A stretch of DNA of 64,000 nt from Kappaphycus alvarezii (GCA_002205965.3 NADL03000159.1:62001-126000), one strand, 5' to 3'; shown: positions 7,107-21,700, counted from the stretch's first letter. Notes: generated from the sequence alone by a model not told the origin. Numbers and translations: made by a program.

Positions 7107-10100
7107 TCACATTGTTTTTTTAGATTAATTTATGCTCCCCTTCCTACCCATTACAATCATTCTAACAATTTTTGTCATCTGAACCCGTCCTAGTGGTTTC
7201 GTCAAGGCGTCAGCAACATTTTCACTTGTTGGCACGTACACCAAATCCACCTCTTTACGCACAACTGCATCTCTTACAAAGTGGTATGCAATATCAATGT
7301 GCTTGTTGCGTCTGTTGGTGCTTTCGTTTCGAGCGAGCTCCATAGCCCCCTGGTTATCGCTGTATATTGTAGTAGCATGATCAATTCCAAGTGCTTTCAC
7401 GCCCAGCGATGTCCAGGTTTCAAGGATATCCCGAACGACACGTCTCAGCCATATTGCCTCTTTACTTGCTGCAGTTAACGAAATGTATTCGGCCTCACAT
7501 GACGAAGCTGCGACAACCGTTTGCTTTCGCGAGCACCAACTTACCCACTTCCAGCCATACGAAACACGAAACCACTCGTCGATTTGCGATCGGACACATC
7601 TCCGGCCCAATCCGAGTCACAATATGCAGACAAGCCCAGCTCAGCATTCCCTTGGAACACAAGACCTAAATCTTTGGTCCCAGCAAGATACCTTAACACT
7701 CTTTTTACTGCTAACCAATGCTTCTCTCTTGGTTCCTCGCAAAAACGTGCAAGTTTACCCACCGCATAAGATATATCAGGTCGTGTTCCAACAGACAAAT
7801 ACATGAGAGCTCCAATAGCGCTCCTGTATGGAGCATCTGTCCGAGCATCATTACCCGTATATCCCGACCGATCCACGTTTAACTCGTCAGTTAATATTCA
7901 TAGGAGTTGGAACAGGTCTACAATTCTGCATTCCAAATCGCTCTGAACGCTGTCTACAAACCGTGGCTGGGATAAACACAAGGAGCGTTCGGATCTCCGG
8001 CGAGAAATTTCAAGGCCAACAACCATTTTCGCCTCTCCCAAATCTTTCATTTCAAAACGGCGGTTCAGCTCCCCCTTCATCCATGCAATAGCCTCCATGT
8101 TGTTTCCTGCAAGCAGCAAGTCATCAACATACAGGAGGATAATCATGATTGAGTCGGAGGTTGGGTCAAATTTTACATAAACACAGGGATCATTAGTGCT
8201 ACTTTTGAACTTGAGCCCATCAACAAGAAAATCATCGATTTTCTGGTGCCACCGCCTATGTGCCTGTTTCAAACCATACAAGGCCTTCAGAAACTTGCAG
8301 ACATGATTCGGTTTCGAGGTGTCTTTAAACCCATCAGGCTGCTCCATGTACACGTCCTCTTCCACATCACCGTTCAGAAATGCCGTCTTACGTCCATTTG
8401 ATGCAGCTCCAGATCCTGATGCGCAACAAGTGCCAAAAGCACCCGAATTGACGTGAGCTTCACGACAGGGGCGTATGTCTCATTATAATCTACCCCTTTG
8501 ACCTGTTGGAATCCACGAGCGACAAGACGCGCCTTCGATTTTCGAGAAAAGCCACCGTTGGAGTCCTGGGCATCTTTTATTGCAAACACCCATTTTGGAG
8601 TCAGAATATTTGAGGCCTCCAAACGTGGGACTAACTTCCATGTTTTGTTCCGAATGATCGAGTCTCGCTCGGACTCGATGGCAGACTTCCAAAAGTCTGC
8701 GTCCGGGCCTGTCGCCGCGTGTCGGTACGAGATGTTGACAACATTTGTGACGAGAGCCGTGTCATTAGGTGTCAAGGATATATTGGACCTCCACCAAGCA
8801 TTTGGGGCCCTTCGAATCCTTTCAGATCTCCGTGGAGCTACATTCACATCAGGGGGCTCAGGGATTTCGTTATCTATACCAACGTTTTCAGCGACCGTCG
8901 GGTCGTTTCCAGCATTAGCCTGGTCATCGCTTTGTCCCTGAATATCTTGTCGCGAAGCTGTAGCCATCTCGGCTGTGTCCAGTGTAGGAAGCTGAACTTG
9001 ATCATCCTGTTCAACGCCAACCCTACAAGATCCTCATCAGAGCTAATTGCAAGACGCTCATCTGATTCGTTTTCATTTATTTCGGAGTTGCAGTTTCGCT
9101 CTCACTGAATCTGACATCTCTGGAAACAACTACCTTGTGTAATTCAGGATCCCACAGTTTGTAAGCTTTGCTGGCTTCCGCATATCCAAGCATAATTGCT
9201 TCCCGTGCTCGGTAGTCGAGCTTACTCAACTGGCTTGCCGGGATGGTGTACCAACATTTACTTCCGAACGTACGAAGGTGCGACAAATTGGGCTTGCGCC
9301 CGTACCAGATATGATGCGGGGTCGTGTGGCTTGGAAGTGCGCGAGTTGTAACTCTGTTTCGAATGTATACAGCAGTCGCCAGAGCTTCGGCCCAGAACTG
9401 TTTTGGCAGACTCTTTGCATGTAGCATTGACCGAACCAGATCCATCAGAGTTCGGTTCAGCCGCTCAGAAACACCGTTCTGTTCAGGTGACTCCACTGCA
9501 CTAAGCTCATGTTTTGTTCCGCACGCAGCAAGATAGTCCTTGAATGCAGTGGACATATATTCTCCACCTCGATCTGAACGAAAGATACCAATGCGGCGCC
9601 CAGTATGGGCTTCGCTACGAGCTTGGAACAGTTTATATTTATCAAAAACCTCTGACTTTCGCTGCATCATGTAGACGGTAACCCAGGAGGAGTGATCGTC
9701 CGTGAAAGTCACAAAGTAGCGTGCTCCTCCAACTGAAGAAACCTCCATGGGTCCACAAACGTCACTGTGAACAAGATCTAATATTGCTTCAGCTCTACCA
9801 CTCGTACGTTTCTTCGGCACTGCAGAACGATGAGCCCTTCCATGAATGCATGATGTGCATACTTCAGATGCACTCGAGCCACTGATCTGCACGCCGTCTA
9901 CAACATTGTTAGTACCATGGATGCAATGCCCTCTTTGCTTACATGAGCCATTCTCTCGTGCCATGTTGAGAGTGTGGTGACTTTCGCAGAGTACAAGGTA
10001 TCATTCGGTATCTTTTGGACTATTCGATGGCATAAAGAAGGCTATCGCACAGCATTTTTCAGTTGCCACAACTTTCCCATTCTTTGTCATCTGCATAGAT

Positions 10101-10505
10101 TTGTTCTCAAATACAGTTTTGATCCCTTCTATGTCCGCTTTGCCTACAGAAATGAGAGAGTATTCGAAAGTAGGAACGTGAACAACATCTCGCAGAATGC
10201 ACCGCTTTCGACAACCATCCACTAGTAGGGTCAGCTCCACGTCACTTCGCCCAGCAATTCTAGCCCGGGCTTTAGTTCCCATTTCGACTGAAGCTGCAGA
10301 GAATTCGGTATAACTCGTGAAAACACTCCAATCGTATGTCATATTGGAAGTACATGCAGAATCCGCGTACCAGGAGGACGTTCCGGCCGAAATTCCGGCC
10401 TGTTTAGTTCGTGACATTAGGCAAACGATTTCACTCTCATCTATGCTGTCCTCACTATCAGCTGGTTGATGGAAATAAGTCGAATCAAATACATTCGCAC
10501 CTACG
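7107..10505 (-). pseudogene. Family-A pol, unit 1 (PR-IN-RT-RNase H)
   Basis: On minus, in order: protease remnant with WYADSACTS (DSA instead of DSG, 10354-10362); HHCC zinc domain near 9.85-10.0 kb; integrase core with HSDVCGPM, RSDRGGEY and SERLNRT (9.8-9.4 kb); RT with YVDD at 8120-8131; RNase H with CDSDWAGD and NRRNKHIDIAYHF, ending at 7125. Frames break near 7.6, 7.9, 8.37, 9.0 and 9.97 kb. Gag and the 5' LTR are missing: at 10505 the sequence switches to family B on the other strand. This copy is of the alpha lineage and keeps Glu in EEDVYMEQP. Confidence 0.9.
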
Positions 10506-11690
10506 AAAAGGAAGAAGAATCCATACGGTAAAATGGAACGTTCGAGCTTGTCCCGCGAAAGCCAGGGATGGACGTCATTCCTTGCCGATACGTCTTCCGT
10601 GTGAAACCAGACGTTGGTCCCAAAGTCTGCATAGTCGCCAAAGGATTTCGACAAGTTCCAGGTCTCGAGTATAATGAAACCTATGCTCCTGTAGTTTCTC
10701 TCACTGCCCTTCGATTTTTTCTCTGCATCACAAACATTTTTGAAATTGAATGCGACCAGATGGATGTTGTGACGGCGTTTCTTAATGGGGAGCTGGAAGG
10801 GGAAATATTCATGGAAGTTCCATCCGGGTTTCGCGACCCAGCCAGGCCAAATCTCGTATACCGCCTTCAAAAGGCCCTGTATGGGCTTAAACAGGCTCCA
10901 CGTAAGTGGTATGCCAAGATTCTTGAACTACTAACCGCAGAGCTTCATTCTTTGAGTAATCCTCATGAACCCTGCCTTTATGTCTCTCGACAGGGCTCTT
11001 CGATCGCCATAATTATTCTGTACCTGGATAACCTTCTTATTGCTGGAAACGATCTAGTTACTCTGAAAAACATCAAGACTGAGTTGAAGAGTCGATTCAA
11101 GATGAAGGATCTGGAGCCCGTCAAAGAGTTCCACGGAATCCAAGTTACTCGCAAACGATCAACAAGGACGATATATCTCTCTCAAAAATCTTACACTGAG
11201 AAAATACTTGAAAGATTCAACATGGCCACCGCGAAGCCTGTTTATACCCCTATGGTTCTTTCAAACAGAGGCTAGGACAACATCTCAGAAGCTGATCTTT
11301 CCCCACGGATACCGTATCGCTCCGCAATCGGAAGTCTCATGTATATAATGGTATACATCGCCCGGACATTGCTTTCGCTATCAGGAAGCTTTCACAACTC
11401 GTCAAGAAGTCTCAAGAAAGCCACTGAAAAGCCGTAAAGCGAGTTTATCGCTATCTCAAGGGAGCTAGTGACCTCGGAATCTGTTACAGTTCCTCTTCTG
11501 CGCCAATCATCATCGGTTACAGCGACTCTGATTGGGTCGGCTGTCGCACAACTCGCAAGTCGACGGAAAGCTACGTTCTCATGTGGTCTCGAGGCCCCAT
11601 TTCGTGGCGCTTGAAGAAGCAAGGATGTGTTGCGCTGTCGTCGTGTGAAGCAGAGAACATTTCCATTTGCACTGCGTCCAAGGAGGCAAT
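10506..11690 (+). pseudogene. Family-B RT/RNase H fragment, unit 1
   Basis: The fragment starts in the linker before RT, meets stop TAA at 10529-10531, then an open 235-codon frame (10568-11275) covers [38 protein letters not shown] and the active-site block, which reads YLDN (11021-11032) where YVDD is expected. RNase H follows in broken frames (GYSDSDWVGCRTTRKST, LSSCEAENIS) and is cut by LTR-A 2 just after ASKEAI. RT and RNase H would copy the element RNA; this copy cannot. Confidence 0.9.
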
Positions 11691-12924
11691 TGATAGAAGA
11701 AACAGGGGATGGTGAGGGATGAGGAGAGAGAATGAAAAGGAATGTAGGGAAGGAGTGCAGATGGAGAAAGGAAACAGAAAGGAGATAGAACGGCAAAGGT
11801 GAGGTTGGTGTTGAAATGAAAGACAAGTCCGTGCCTCTTCTTTACTTGGATGAGCTATTAGACTACAACTATATACTGTTTGCCGGTACTCACTTCGGAT
11901 TTGTGAAAGCAAAATGAAAGTAGCAAAATCTACATTTGCAGTACTATCTTTGTTGATCCTATAGCCTACCCAAGCCAAAATGCCTCAGAATCCCTCATTT
12001 GCATGCGCGGGAAATTCATAATTACCAATATTCAAAACGTGAGTAACATTACGTTCATGCTAGCCAGGCACGTTCTGTTACGTAAATATATAATAAACCA
12101 GTCAACCCGTGAATTATGCCTTACGTACCCCGCCTATGCAACTGTAATCTCTCGCCCTGTAACAAAAACCCAAAGGCGGGAACTCAATATATCATGAGAG
12201 TAGAAAACAATTTTCGGCGGGCTTGTCTCACTTTGCTACGTAACAGTACGTAAATCTCATGCAGGCCATTCAACGTGAATTAAGCCTTACGTGCCATACG
12301 TGCAATACTGTAGAAGCAACGTGGCTGCATCAACATACTTTGGCTGCATACTTGTGCAAGAGTGATTTGTACGCAGCCTGTATAATGAGTATAGTGTAAG
12401 CCGTATGCAGCCAGTCCAGGCAAGTATAGGATAAATATAGAAACCACTGTTTACTTGTACACGTATGACACCTATAATACTGTACACGCACCACAGAGAG
12501 GAGACAGTACACGTATGCCACATAGGAGACAGTACACGTATGCCACATTGTGTACAGTATTTTTGAGCCTAGAAGAGAGACAAACCATCAACCAACCATA
12601 ACATGCCAAGTATCAGAATGCTCCACAATGATCAGCTCAGCTATCGCCACTTGTAGCGATATGAGTGGTAGGGAGGCGTATCTGCCAAGCAATCAGAGGG
12701 CAGAATACCAAGTGGTTTCAAAAATGGCAAAATGCGCCGTGATTTTGAGGTTCCCGAAAATGGGCTTTCGTCCCAGGCATCTCTCGGTTTGGCCCATTTT
12801 ACACGTGTCATAGGTGTGCACACAGAAGGAGGGTACAGCTCGCATTTTCCTTCTACAGGTGTACACGTGTCCAGGTGGCAACGAAAAACCATGGGATCGC
12901 ATGCATTCTATCACTTTTTCAACA
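11691..12924 (-). mobile_element. LTR-A copy 2
   Basis: 1234 bp, complete TG...CA ends on minus. It carries the internal variant set GGCAAGTATAGG, GTATGACACC, TCTGCCAAGC and CCTTCTACAGG, which differs from copy 1. The left flank is family-B RNase H (GGCAAT) and the right flank is the A polypurine tract. Confidence 0.9.
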
Positions 12925-15900
12925 TTCCCCCCTCGATCACATTGTTTTTTTTTAGATTAATTTATGCTCCCCCTTCCTACCCATTACAATCATTCTAACA
13001 AGTTTTGTCATCTGAACTCGCCCTAGTGGTTTCGTCAAGGCGTCAGCAACATTTTCACTTGTTGGCACGTACACCAAATCCACCTCTTTACGCACAACTG
13101 CTTCTCTTACAAAGTGGTATGCAATATCAATGTGCTTGTTGCGTCTGTTGGTGCTTTCGTTTTCGAGCGAGCTCCATAGCCCCCTGGTTATCGCTGTATA
13201 TTGTAGTAGCATGATCAACTCCAAGTGCTTTCACGCCCAGCGATGTCCAGGTTTCAAGGATATCCCGAACGACACGTCTCAGCCATATTGCCTCTTTACT
13301 TGCTGCAGTTAACGAAATGTATTCGGCCTCACATGACGAAGCTGCGACAACCGTTTGCTTTCGCGAGCACCAACTTACCTCACTTCCAGCCATACGAAAC
13401 ACGAAACCACTCGTCGATTTGCGATCGGACACATCTCCGGCCCAATCCGAGTCACAATATGCAGACATGCCCAGCTCAGCATTCCGTTGGAACACAACAC
13501 CTAAATCTTTGGTCCCAGCTAGATACCTTAACACTCTTTTTACTGCTAACCAATGCTTCTCTCTTGGTTCCTCGCAAAAACGTGCAAGTTTACCCACCGC
13601 ATAAGACATATCAGGTCGTGTTCCAACAGACAAATACATGAGAGCTCCAATAGCGCTCCTGTATGGAGCATCTGTCCGAGCATCATTACCCGTATATCCC
13701 GACCGATCCACGTTTAACTCGTCAGTATTAATATTCATAGGAGTTGGAACAGGTCTACAATTGCATTCCAATCGCTCTTGAACGCTGTCTACAAACCGTG
13801 GCTGGGATAAACACAAGGAGCGTTCGGATCTCCGGCGAGAAATTTCAAGGCCAACAACCATTTTCGCCTCTCCCAAATCTCATTTCAAAACGGCGGTTCA
13901 GCTCCCCCTTCATCCATGCAATAGCCTCCATGTTGTTTCCTGCAAGCAGCAAGTCATCAACATACAGGAGGATAATCATGATTGAGTCGGAGGTTGGGTC
14001 AAATTTTACATAAACACAGGGATCATTAGTGCTACTTTTGAACTTGAGCCCATCACCAAGAAAATCATCGATTTTCTGGTGCCACCGCCTATGTGCCTGT
14101 TTCAAACCATACAAGGCCTTCAGAAACTTGCAGACATGATTCGGTTTCGAGGTGTCTTTAAACCCATCAGGCTGCTACATGTACACGTCCTCTTCCACAT
14201 CACCGTTCAGAAATGCCGTCTTTACGTCCATTTGATGCAGCCCCAGATCCTGATGCACAACAAGTGCCAAAAGCACCCGAATTGACGTGAGCTTCACGAC
14301 AGGGGCGTATGTCTCATTATAATCTACCCCTTTGACCTGTTGGAATCCACGAGCGACAAGACGCGCCTTCGATTTTCGAGAAAAGCCACCGTTGGAGTCC
14401 TGGGCATCTTTTATTGCAAACACCCATTTTGGAGTCAGAATATTTGAGGCCTCCAAACGTGGGACTAACTTCCATGTTTTGTTCCGAATGATCGAGTCTC
14501 CCTCGGACTCGATGGCAGACTTCCAAAAGTCTGCGTCCGGGCCTGTCGCCGCCTGTCGGTACGAGATGTTGACAACATTTGTGACGAGAGCCGTGTCATT
14601 AGGTGTCAAGGATATATTGGACCTCCACCAAGCATTTGGGGCCCTTCGAATCCTTTCAGATCTCCGTGGAGCTACATTCACATCAGGGGGCTCAGGGATT
14701 TCGTTATCTATACCAACGATTTCAGCGACCGTCGGGTCGTTTCCAGCATTAGCCTGGTCATCGCTTTGTCCCTGAATATCTTGTCGCGAAGCTGTAGCCA
14801 TCTCGGCTGTGTCCAGTGTAGGAAGCTGAACTTGATCATCCTATTCAACGCCAACTCCTACAAGATCCTCATCAGAGCTAATTGCAAGACGCTCATCTGA
14901 TTCGTTTTCATTTATTTCGGAGTTGCAAGTTTCGCTCTCACTGAATATGACATCTCTGGAAACAACTACCTTGTGTAATTCAGGATCCCACAGTTTGTAA
15001 GCTTTGCTGGCTTCCGCATATCCAAGCATAATTGCTTCCCGTGCTCGGTAGTCGAGCTTACTTAACTGGCTTGCCGGGATGGTGTACCAACATTTACTTC
15101 CGAACGTACGAAGGTGCGACAAATTGGGCTTGCGCCCGTACCAGATATGATGCGGGGTCGTGTGGCTTGGAAGTGCGCGAGTTGTTACTCTGTTTCGAAT
15201 GTATACAGCAGTCGCCAGAGCTTCGGCCCAGAACTGTTTTGGCAGACTCTTTGTATGTAGCATTGACCGAACCAGATCCATCAGAGTCGGTTCAGCCGCT
15301 CAGAAACACCGTTCTGTTCAGGTGACTCCACTGCACTAAGCTCATGTTTTGTTCCGCACGCAGCAAGATAGTCCTTGAATGCAGTGGACATATATTCTCC
15401 ACCTCGATCTGAACGAAAGATACCAATGCGGCGCCCAGTATGGGCTTCGCTACGAGCTTGGAACAGTTTATATTTATCAAAAACCTCTGACTTTCGCTGC
15501 ATCATGTAGACGGTAACCCAGGAGGAGTGATCGTCCGTGAAAGTCACAAAGTAGCGTGCTCCTCCAACTGAAGAAACCTCCATGGGTCCACAAACGTCAC
15601 TGTGAACAAGATCTAATATTGCTTCAGCTCTACCACTCGTACGTTTCTTCGGACTGCAGAACGATGAGCATTTCCATGAACGCATGATGTGCATACTTCA
15701 GATGCACTCGAGCCACTGATCTGCTCGCCGTCTACAACATTGTTAGTACCATGGATGCAATGCCCTCTTTGCTTACATGAGCCATTCTCTCGTGCCATGT
15801 TGAGAGTGTGGTGACTTTCGCAGAGTACAAGGTATCATTCGGTATCTTTTGGACTATTCGATGGCATAAAGAAGGCTATCGCACAGAATTTTTTTCGAGT

Positions 15901-16342
15901 TGCCACAACTTTCCCATTCTTTGTCATCTGCATAGATTTGTTCTCAAATACAGTTTTGATCCCTTCTATGTCCGCTTTGCCTACAGAAATGAGAGAGTAT
16001 TCGAAAGTAGGAACGTGAACAACATCTCGCAGAATGCACCGCTTTCGACAACCATCCACTAGTAGGGTCAGCTCCACGTCACTTCGCCCAGCAATTCTAG
16101 CCCGGGCTTTAGTTCCCATTTCGACTGAAGCTGCAGAGAATTCGGTATAACTCGTGAAAACACTCCAATCGTATGTCATATTGGAAGTACATGCAGAATC
16201 CGCGTACCAGGAGGACGTTCCGGCCGAAATTCCGGCCTGTTTAGTTCGTGACATTAGGCAAACGATTTCACTCTCATCTATGCTGTCCTCACTATCAGCT
16301 GGTTGATGGAAATAAGTCGAATCAAATACATTCGCACCTACG
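12925..16342 (-). pseudogene. Family-A pol, unit 2
   Basis: Same domain order and junctions as unit 1. It is of the beta lineage: the RT block EEDVYM is followed by a TAG stop (near 14175) in place of Glu, and the integrase has HTKSLP instead of HAKSLP. The RNase H and palm region stay open for 249 codons (13127-13876). Integrase is split near 15281, and further frame changes lie near 13.85, 14.82 and 15.65 kb. YVDD is retained, the protease is DSA, and there is no gag. Confidence 0.9.
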
Positions 16343-17527
16343 AAAAGGAAGAAGAATCCATACGGTAAAATGGAACGTTCGAGCTTGTCCCGCGAAAGCC
16401 AGGGATGGACGTCATTCCTTGCCGATACGTCTTCCGTGTGAAACCAGACGTTGGTCCCAAAGTCTGCATAGTCGCCAAAGGATTTCGACAAGTTCCAGGT
16501 CTCGAGTATAATGAAACCTATGCTCCTGTAGTTTCTCTCACTGCCCTTCGATTTTTTCTCTGCATCACAAACATTTTTGAAATTGAATGCGACCAGATGG
16601 ATGTTGTGACGGCGTTTCTTAATGGGGAGCTGGAAGGGGAAATATTCATGGAAGTTCCATCCGGGTTTCGCGACCCAGCCAGGCCAAATCTCGTATACCG
16701 CCTTCAAAAGGCCCTGTATGGGCTTAAACAGGCTCCACGTAAGTGGTATGCCAAGATTCTTGAACTACTAACCGCAGAGCTTCATTCTTTGAGTAATCCT
16801 CATGAACCCTGCCTTTATGTCTCTCGACAGGGCTCTTCGATCGCCATAATTATTCTGTACCTGGATAACCTTCTTATTGCTGGAAACGATCTAGTTACTC
16901 TGAAAAACATCAAGACTGAGTTGAAGAGTCGATTCAAGATGAAGGATCTGGAGCCCGTCAAAGAGTTCCACGGAATCCAAGTTACTCGCAAACGATCAAC
17001 AAGGACGATATATCTCTCTCAAAAATCTTACACTGAGAAAATACTTGAAAGATTCAACATGGCCACCGCGAAGCCTGTTTATACCCCTATGGTTCTTTCA
17101 AACAGAGGCTAGGACAACATCTCAGAAGCTGATCTTTCCCCACGGATACCGTATCGCTCCGCAATCGGAAGTCTCATGTATATAATGGTATACATCGCCC
17201 GGACATTGCTTTCGCTATCAGGAAGCTTTCACAACTCGTCAAGAAGTCTCAAGAAAGCCACTGAAAAGCCGTAAAGCGAGTTTATCGCTATCTCAAGGGA
17301 GCTAGTGACCTCGGAATCTGTTACAGTTCCTCTTCTGCGCCAATCATCATCGGTTACAGCGACTCTGATTGGGTCGGCTGTCGCACAACTCGCAAGTCGA
17401 CGGAAAGCTACGTTCTCATGTGGTCTCGAGGCCCCATTTCGTGGCGCTTGAAGAAGCAAGGATGTGTTGCGCTGTCGTCGTGTGAAGCAGAGAACATTTC
17501 CATTTGCACTGCGTCCAAGGAGGCAAT
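16343..17527 (+). pseudogene. Family-B RT/RNase H fragment, unit 2
   Basis: Essentially the same as the unit-1 fragment: stop TAA just upstream of the RT, an open 235-codon RT frame (16405-17112) with YLDN at the active site, a TAG after TPMVLSNRG, then broken RNase H cut by LTR-A 3. Confidence 0.9.
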
Positions 17528-18751
17528 TGATAGAAGAAACAGGGGATGGTGAGGATGAGGAGAGAGAATGAAAAGGAATGTAGGGAAGGAGTGCAGATGG
17601 AGAAAGGAAACAGAAAGGAGATAGAACGGCAAAGGTGAGGTTGGTGTTGAAATGAAAGACAAGTCCGTGCCTTTCTTTACTTGGATGAGCTATTAGACTA
17701 CAACTATATACTGTTTGCCGGTACTCACTTCGGATTTGTGAAAGCAAAATGAAAGTAGCAAAATCTACATTTGCAGTACTATCTTTGTTGATCCTATAGC
17801 CTACCCAAGCCAAAATGCCTCAGAATCCCTCATTTGCATGCGCGGGAAATTCATAATTACCAATATTCAAAACGTGAGTAACATTACGTTCATGCTAGCC
17901 AGGCACGTTCTGTTACGTAAATATATAATAAACCAGTCAACCGTGAATTATGCCTTACGTACCCCGCCTATGCAACTGTAATCTCTCGCCCTGTAACAAA
18001 AACCCAAAGGCGGGAACTCAATATATCATGAGAGTAGAAAACATTTTCGGCGGGCTTGTCTCACTTTGCTACGTAACAGTACGTAAATCTCATGCAGGCC
18101 ATTCAACGTGAATTAAGCCTTACGTGCCATACGTGCAATACTGTAGAAGCAACGTGGCTGCATCAACATACTTGGCTGCATACTTGTGCAAGAGTGATTT
18201 GTACGCAGCCTGTATAATGAGTATAGTGTAAGCCGTATGCAGCCAGTCCAGGCAAGTATAGGATAAATATAGAAACCACTGTTTACTTGTACACGTATGA
18301 CACCTATAATACTGTACACGCACCACAGAGAGGAGAACAGTACACGTATGCCACATAGGAGACAGTACACGTATGCCACATTGTGTACAGTATTTTGAGC
18401 CTAGAAGAGAGACAAACCATCAACCAACCATAACATGCCAAGTGTCAGAATGCTCCACAATGATCAGCTCAGCTATCGCCACTTGTAGCGATATGAGTGG
18501 TAGGGAGGCGTATCTGCAAGCAATCAGAGGGCAGAATACCAAGTGGTTTCAAAAATGGCAAAATGCGCCGTGATTTTGAGTTCCCGAAAATGGGCTTTCG
18601 TCCCAGGCACTTCGTTTGGCCCATTTTACACGTGTCATAGGTGTGCACACAGAAGGAGGGTACAGCTCGCATTTTCCTTCTACAGGTGTACACGTGTCCA
18701 GGTGGCAACGAAAAACCATGGGATCGCATGCATTCTATCACTTTTTCAACA
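17528..18751 (-). mobile_element. LTR-A copy 3
   Basis: 1224 bp with intact ends. It carries the GGCAAGTATAGG and CCTTCTACAGG variants but AAGTGTCAG rather than AAGTATCAG, so it is a mixture of the states in copies 1 and 2. Several one-base losses occur against copy 2. Confidence 0.9.
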
Positions 18752-21700
18752 TTCCCCTCGATCACATTGTTTTTTTTAGATTAAATGCTCCCCTTCCTAC
18801 CCATTACAATCATTCTAACAAGTTTTGTCATCTGAACTCGCCCTAGTGGTTTCGTCAAGGCGTCAGCAACATTTTCACTTGTTGGCACGTACACCAAATC
18901 CACCTCTTTACGCACAACTGCTTCTCTTACAAAGTGGTATGCAATATCAATGTGCTTGTTGCGTCTGTTGGTGCTTTCGTTTCGAGCGAGCTCCATAGCC
19001 CCCTGGTTATCGCTGTATATTGTAGTAGCATGATCAACTCCAAGTGCTTTCACGCCCAGCGATGTCCAGGTTTCAAGGATATCCCGAACGACACGTCTCA
19101 GCCATATTGCCTCTTTACTTGCTGCAGTTAACGAAATGTATTCGGCCTCACATGACGAAGCTGCGACAACCGTTTGCTTTCGCGAGCACCAACTTACCTC
19201 ACTTCCAGCCATACGAAACACGAAACCACTCGTCGATTTGCGATCGGACACATCTCCGGCCCAATCCGAGTCACAATATGCAGACATGCCCAGCTCAGCA
19301 TTCCGTTGGAACACAACACCTAAATCTTTGGTCCCAGCTAGATACCTTAACACTCTTTTTACTGCTAACCAATGCTTCTCTCTTGGTTCCTCGCAAAAAC
19401 GTGCAAGTTTACCCACCGCATAAGATATCAGGTCGTGTTCCAACAGACAAATACATGAGAGCTCCAATAGCGCTCCTGTATGGAGCATCTGTCCGAGCAT
19501 CATTACCCGTATATCCCGACCGATCCACGTTTAACTCGTCAGTATTAATATTCATAGGAGTTGGAACAGGTCTACAATTCTGCATTCCAAATCGCTCTTG
19601 AACGCTGTCTACAAACCGTGGCTGGGATAAACACAAGGAGCGTTCGGATCTCCGGCGAGAAATTTCAAGGCCAACAACCATTTTCGCCTCTCCCAAATCT
19701 CTCATTTCAAAACGGCGGTTCAGCTCCCCCTTCATCCATGCAATAGCCTCCATGTTGTTTCCTGCAAGCAGCAAGTCATCAACATACAGGAGGATAATCA
19801 TGATTGAGTCGGAGGTTGGGTCAAATTTTACATAAACACAGGGATCATTAGTGCTACTTTTGAACTTGAGCCCATCACAAGAAAATCATCGATTTTCTGG
19901 TGCCACCGCCTATGTGCCTGTTTCAAACCATACAAGGCCTTCAGAAACTTGCAGACATGATTCGGTTTCGAGGTGTCTTTAAACCCATCAGGCTGCTACA
20001 TGTACACGTCCTCTTCCACATCACCGTTCAGAAATGCCGTCTTTACGTCCATTTGATGCAGCCCCAGATCCTGATGCACAACAAGTGCCAAAAGCACCCG
20101 AATTGACGTGAGCTTCACGACAGGGGCGTATGTCTCATTATAATCTACCCCTTTGACCTGTTGGAATCCACGAGCGACAAGACGCGCCTTCGATTTTCGA
20201 GAAAAGCCACCGTTGGAGTCCTGGGCATCTTTTATTGCAAACACCCATTTTGGAGTCAGAATATTTGAGGCCTCCAAACGGGACTAACTTCCATGTTTTG
20301 TTCCGAATGATCGAGTCTCCTCGGACTCGATGGCAGACTTCCAAAAGTCTGCGTCCGGGCCTGTCGCCTGTCGGTACGAGATGTTGACAACATTTGTGAC
20401 GAGAGCCGTGTCATTAGGTGTCAAGGATATATTGGACCTCCACCAAGCATTTGGGGCCCTTCGAATCCTTTCAGATCTCCGTGGAGCTACATTCACATCA
20501 GGGGGCTCAGGGATTTCGTTATCTATACCAACGATTTCAGCGACCGTCGGGTCGTTTCCAGCATTAGCCTGGTCATCGCTTTGTCCCTGAATATCTTGTC
20601 GCGAAGCTGTAGCCATCTCGGCTGTGTCCAGTGTAGGAAGCTGAACTTGATCATCCTATTCAACGCCAACTCCTACAAGATCCTCATCAGAGCTAATTGC
20701 AAGACGCTCATCTGATTCGTTTTCATTTATTTCGGAGTTGCAAGTTTCGCTCTCACTGAATATGACATCTCTGGAAACAACTACCTTGTGTAATTCAGGA
20801 TCCCACAGTTTGTAAGCTTTGCTGGCTTCCGCATATCCAAGCATAATTGCTTCCCGTGCTCGGTAGTCGAGCTTACTTAACTGGCTTGCCGGGATGGTGT
20901 ACCAACATTTACTTCCGAACGTACGAAGGTGCGACAAATTGGGCTTGCGCCCGTACCAGATATGATGCGGGGTCGTGTGGCTTGGAAGTGCGCGAGTTGT
21001 TACTCTGTTTCGAATGTATACAGCAGTCGCCAGAGCTTCGGCCCAGAACTGTTTTGGCAGACTCTTTGTATGTAGCATTGACCGAACCAGATCCATCAGA
21101 GCTCGGTTCAGCCGCTCAGAAACACCGTTCTGTTCAGGTGACTCCACTGCACTAAGCTCATGTTTTGTTCCGCACGCAGCAAGATAGTCCTTGAATGCAG
21201 TGGACATATATTCTCCACCTCGATCTGAACGAAAGATACCAATGCGGCGCCCAGTATGGGCTTCGCTACGAGCTTGGAACAGTTTATATTTATCAAAAAC
21301 CTCTGACTTTCGCTGCATCATGTAGATGGTAACCCAGGAGGAGTGATCGTCCGTGAAAGTCACAAAGTAGCGTGCTCCTCCAACTGAAGAAACCTCCATG
21401 GGTCCACAAACGTCACTGTGAACAAGATCTAATATTGCTTCAGCTCTACCACTCGTACGTTTCTTCGGAACTGCAGAACGATGAGCATTTCCATGAACGC
21501 ATGATGTGCATACTTCAGATGCACTCGAGCCACTGATCTGCTCGCCGTCTACAACATTGTTAGTACCATGGATGCAATGCCCTCTTTGCTTACATGAGCC
21601 ATTCTCTCGTGCCATGTTGAGAGTGTGGTGACTTTCGCAGAGTACAAGGTATCATTCGGTATCTTTTGGACTATTCCGATGGCATAAAGAAGGCTATCGC

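Noticed and set aside
10354..10362. DSA in place of DSG in the A protease as a killing mutation
   Set aside because: All A copies share it, and Ala at this place is known in some copia proteases (DTA in Tnt1), so it may be the family state.
11392..11978. Repeated minus-strand ORFs (132-144 codons) with a hydrophobic, signal-peptide-like stretch, seen at each LTR-A
   Set aside because: They are the translation of the pyrimidine-rich end of LTR-A joined to antisense B RNase H. They recur only because the LTR recurs and match no family.
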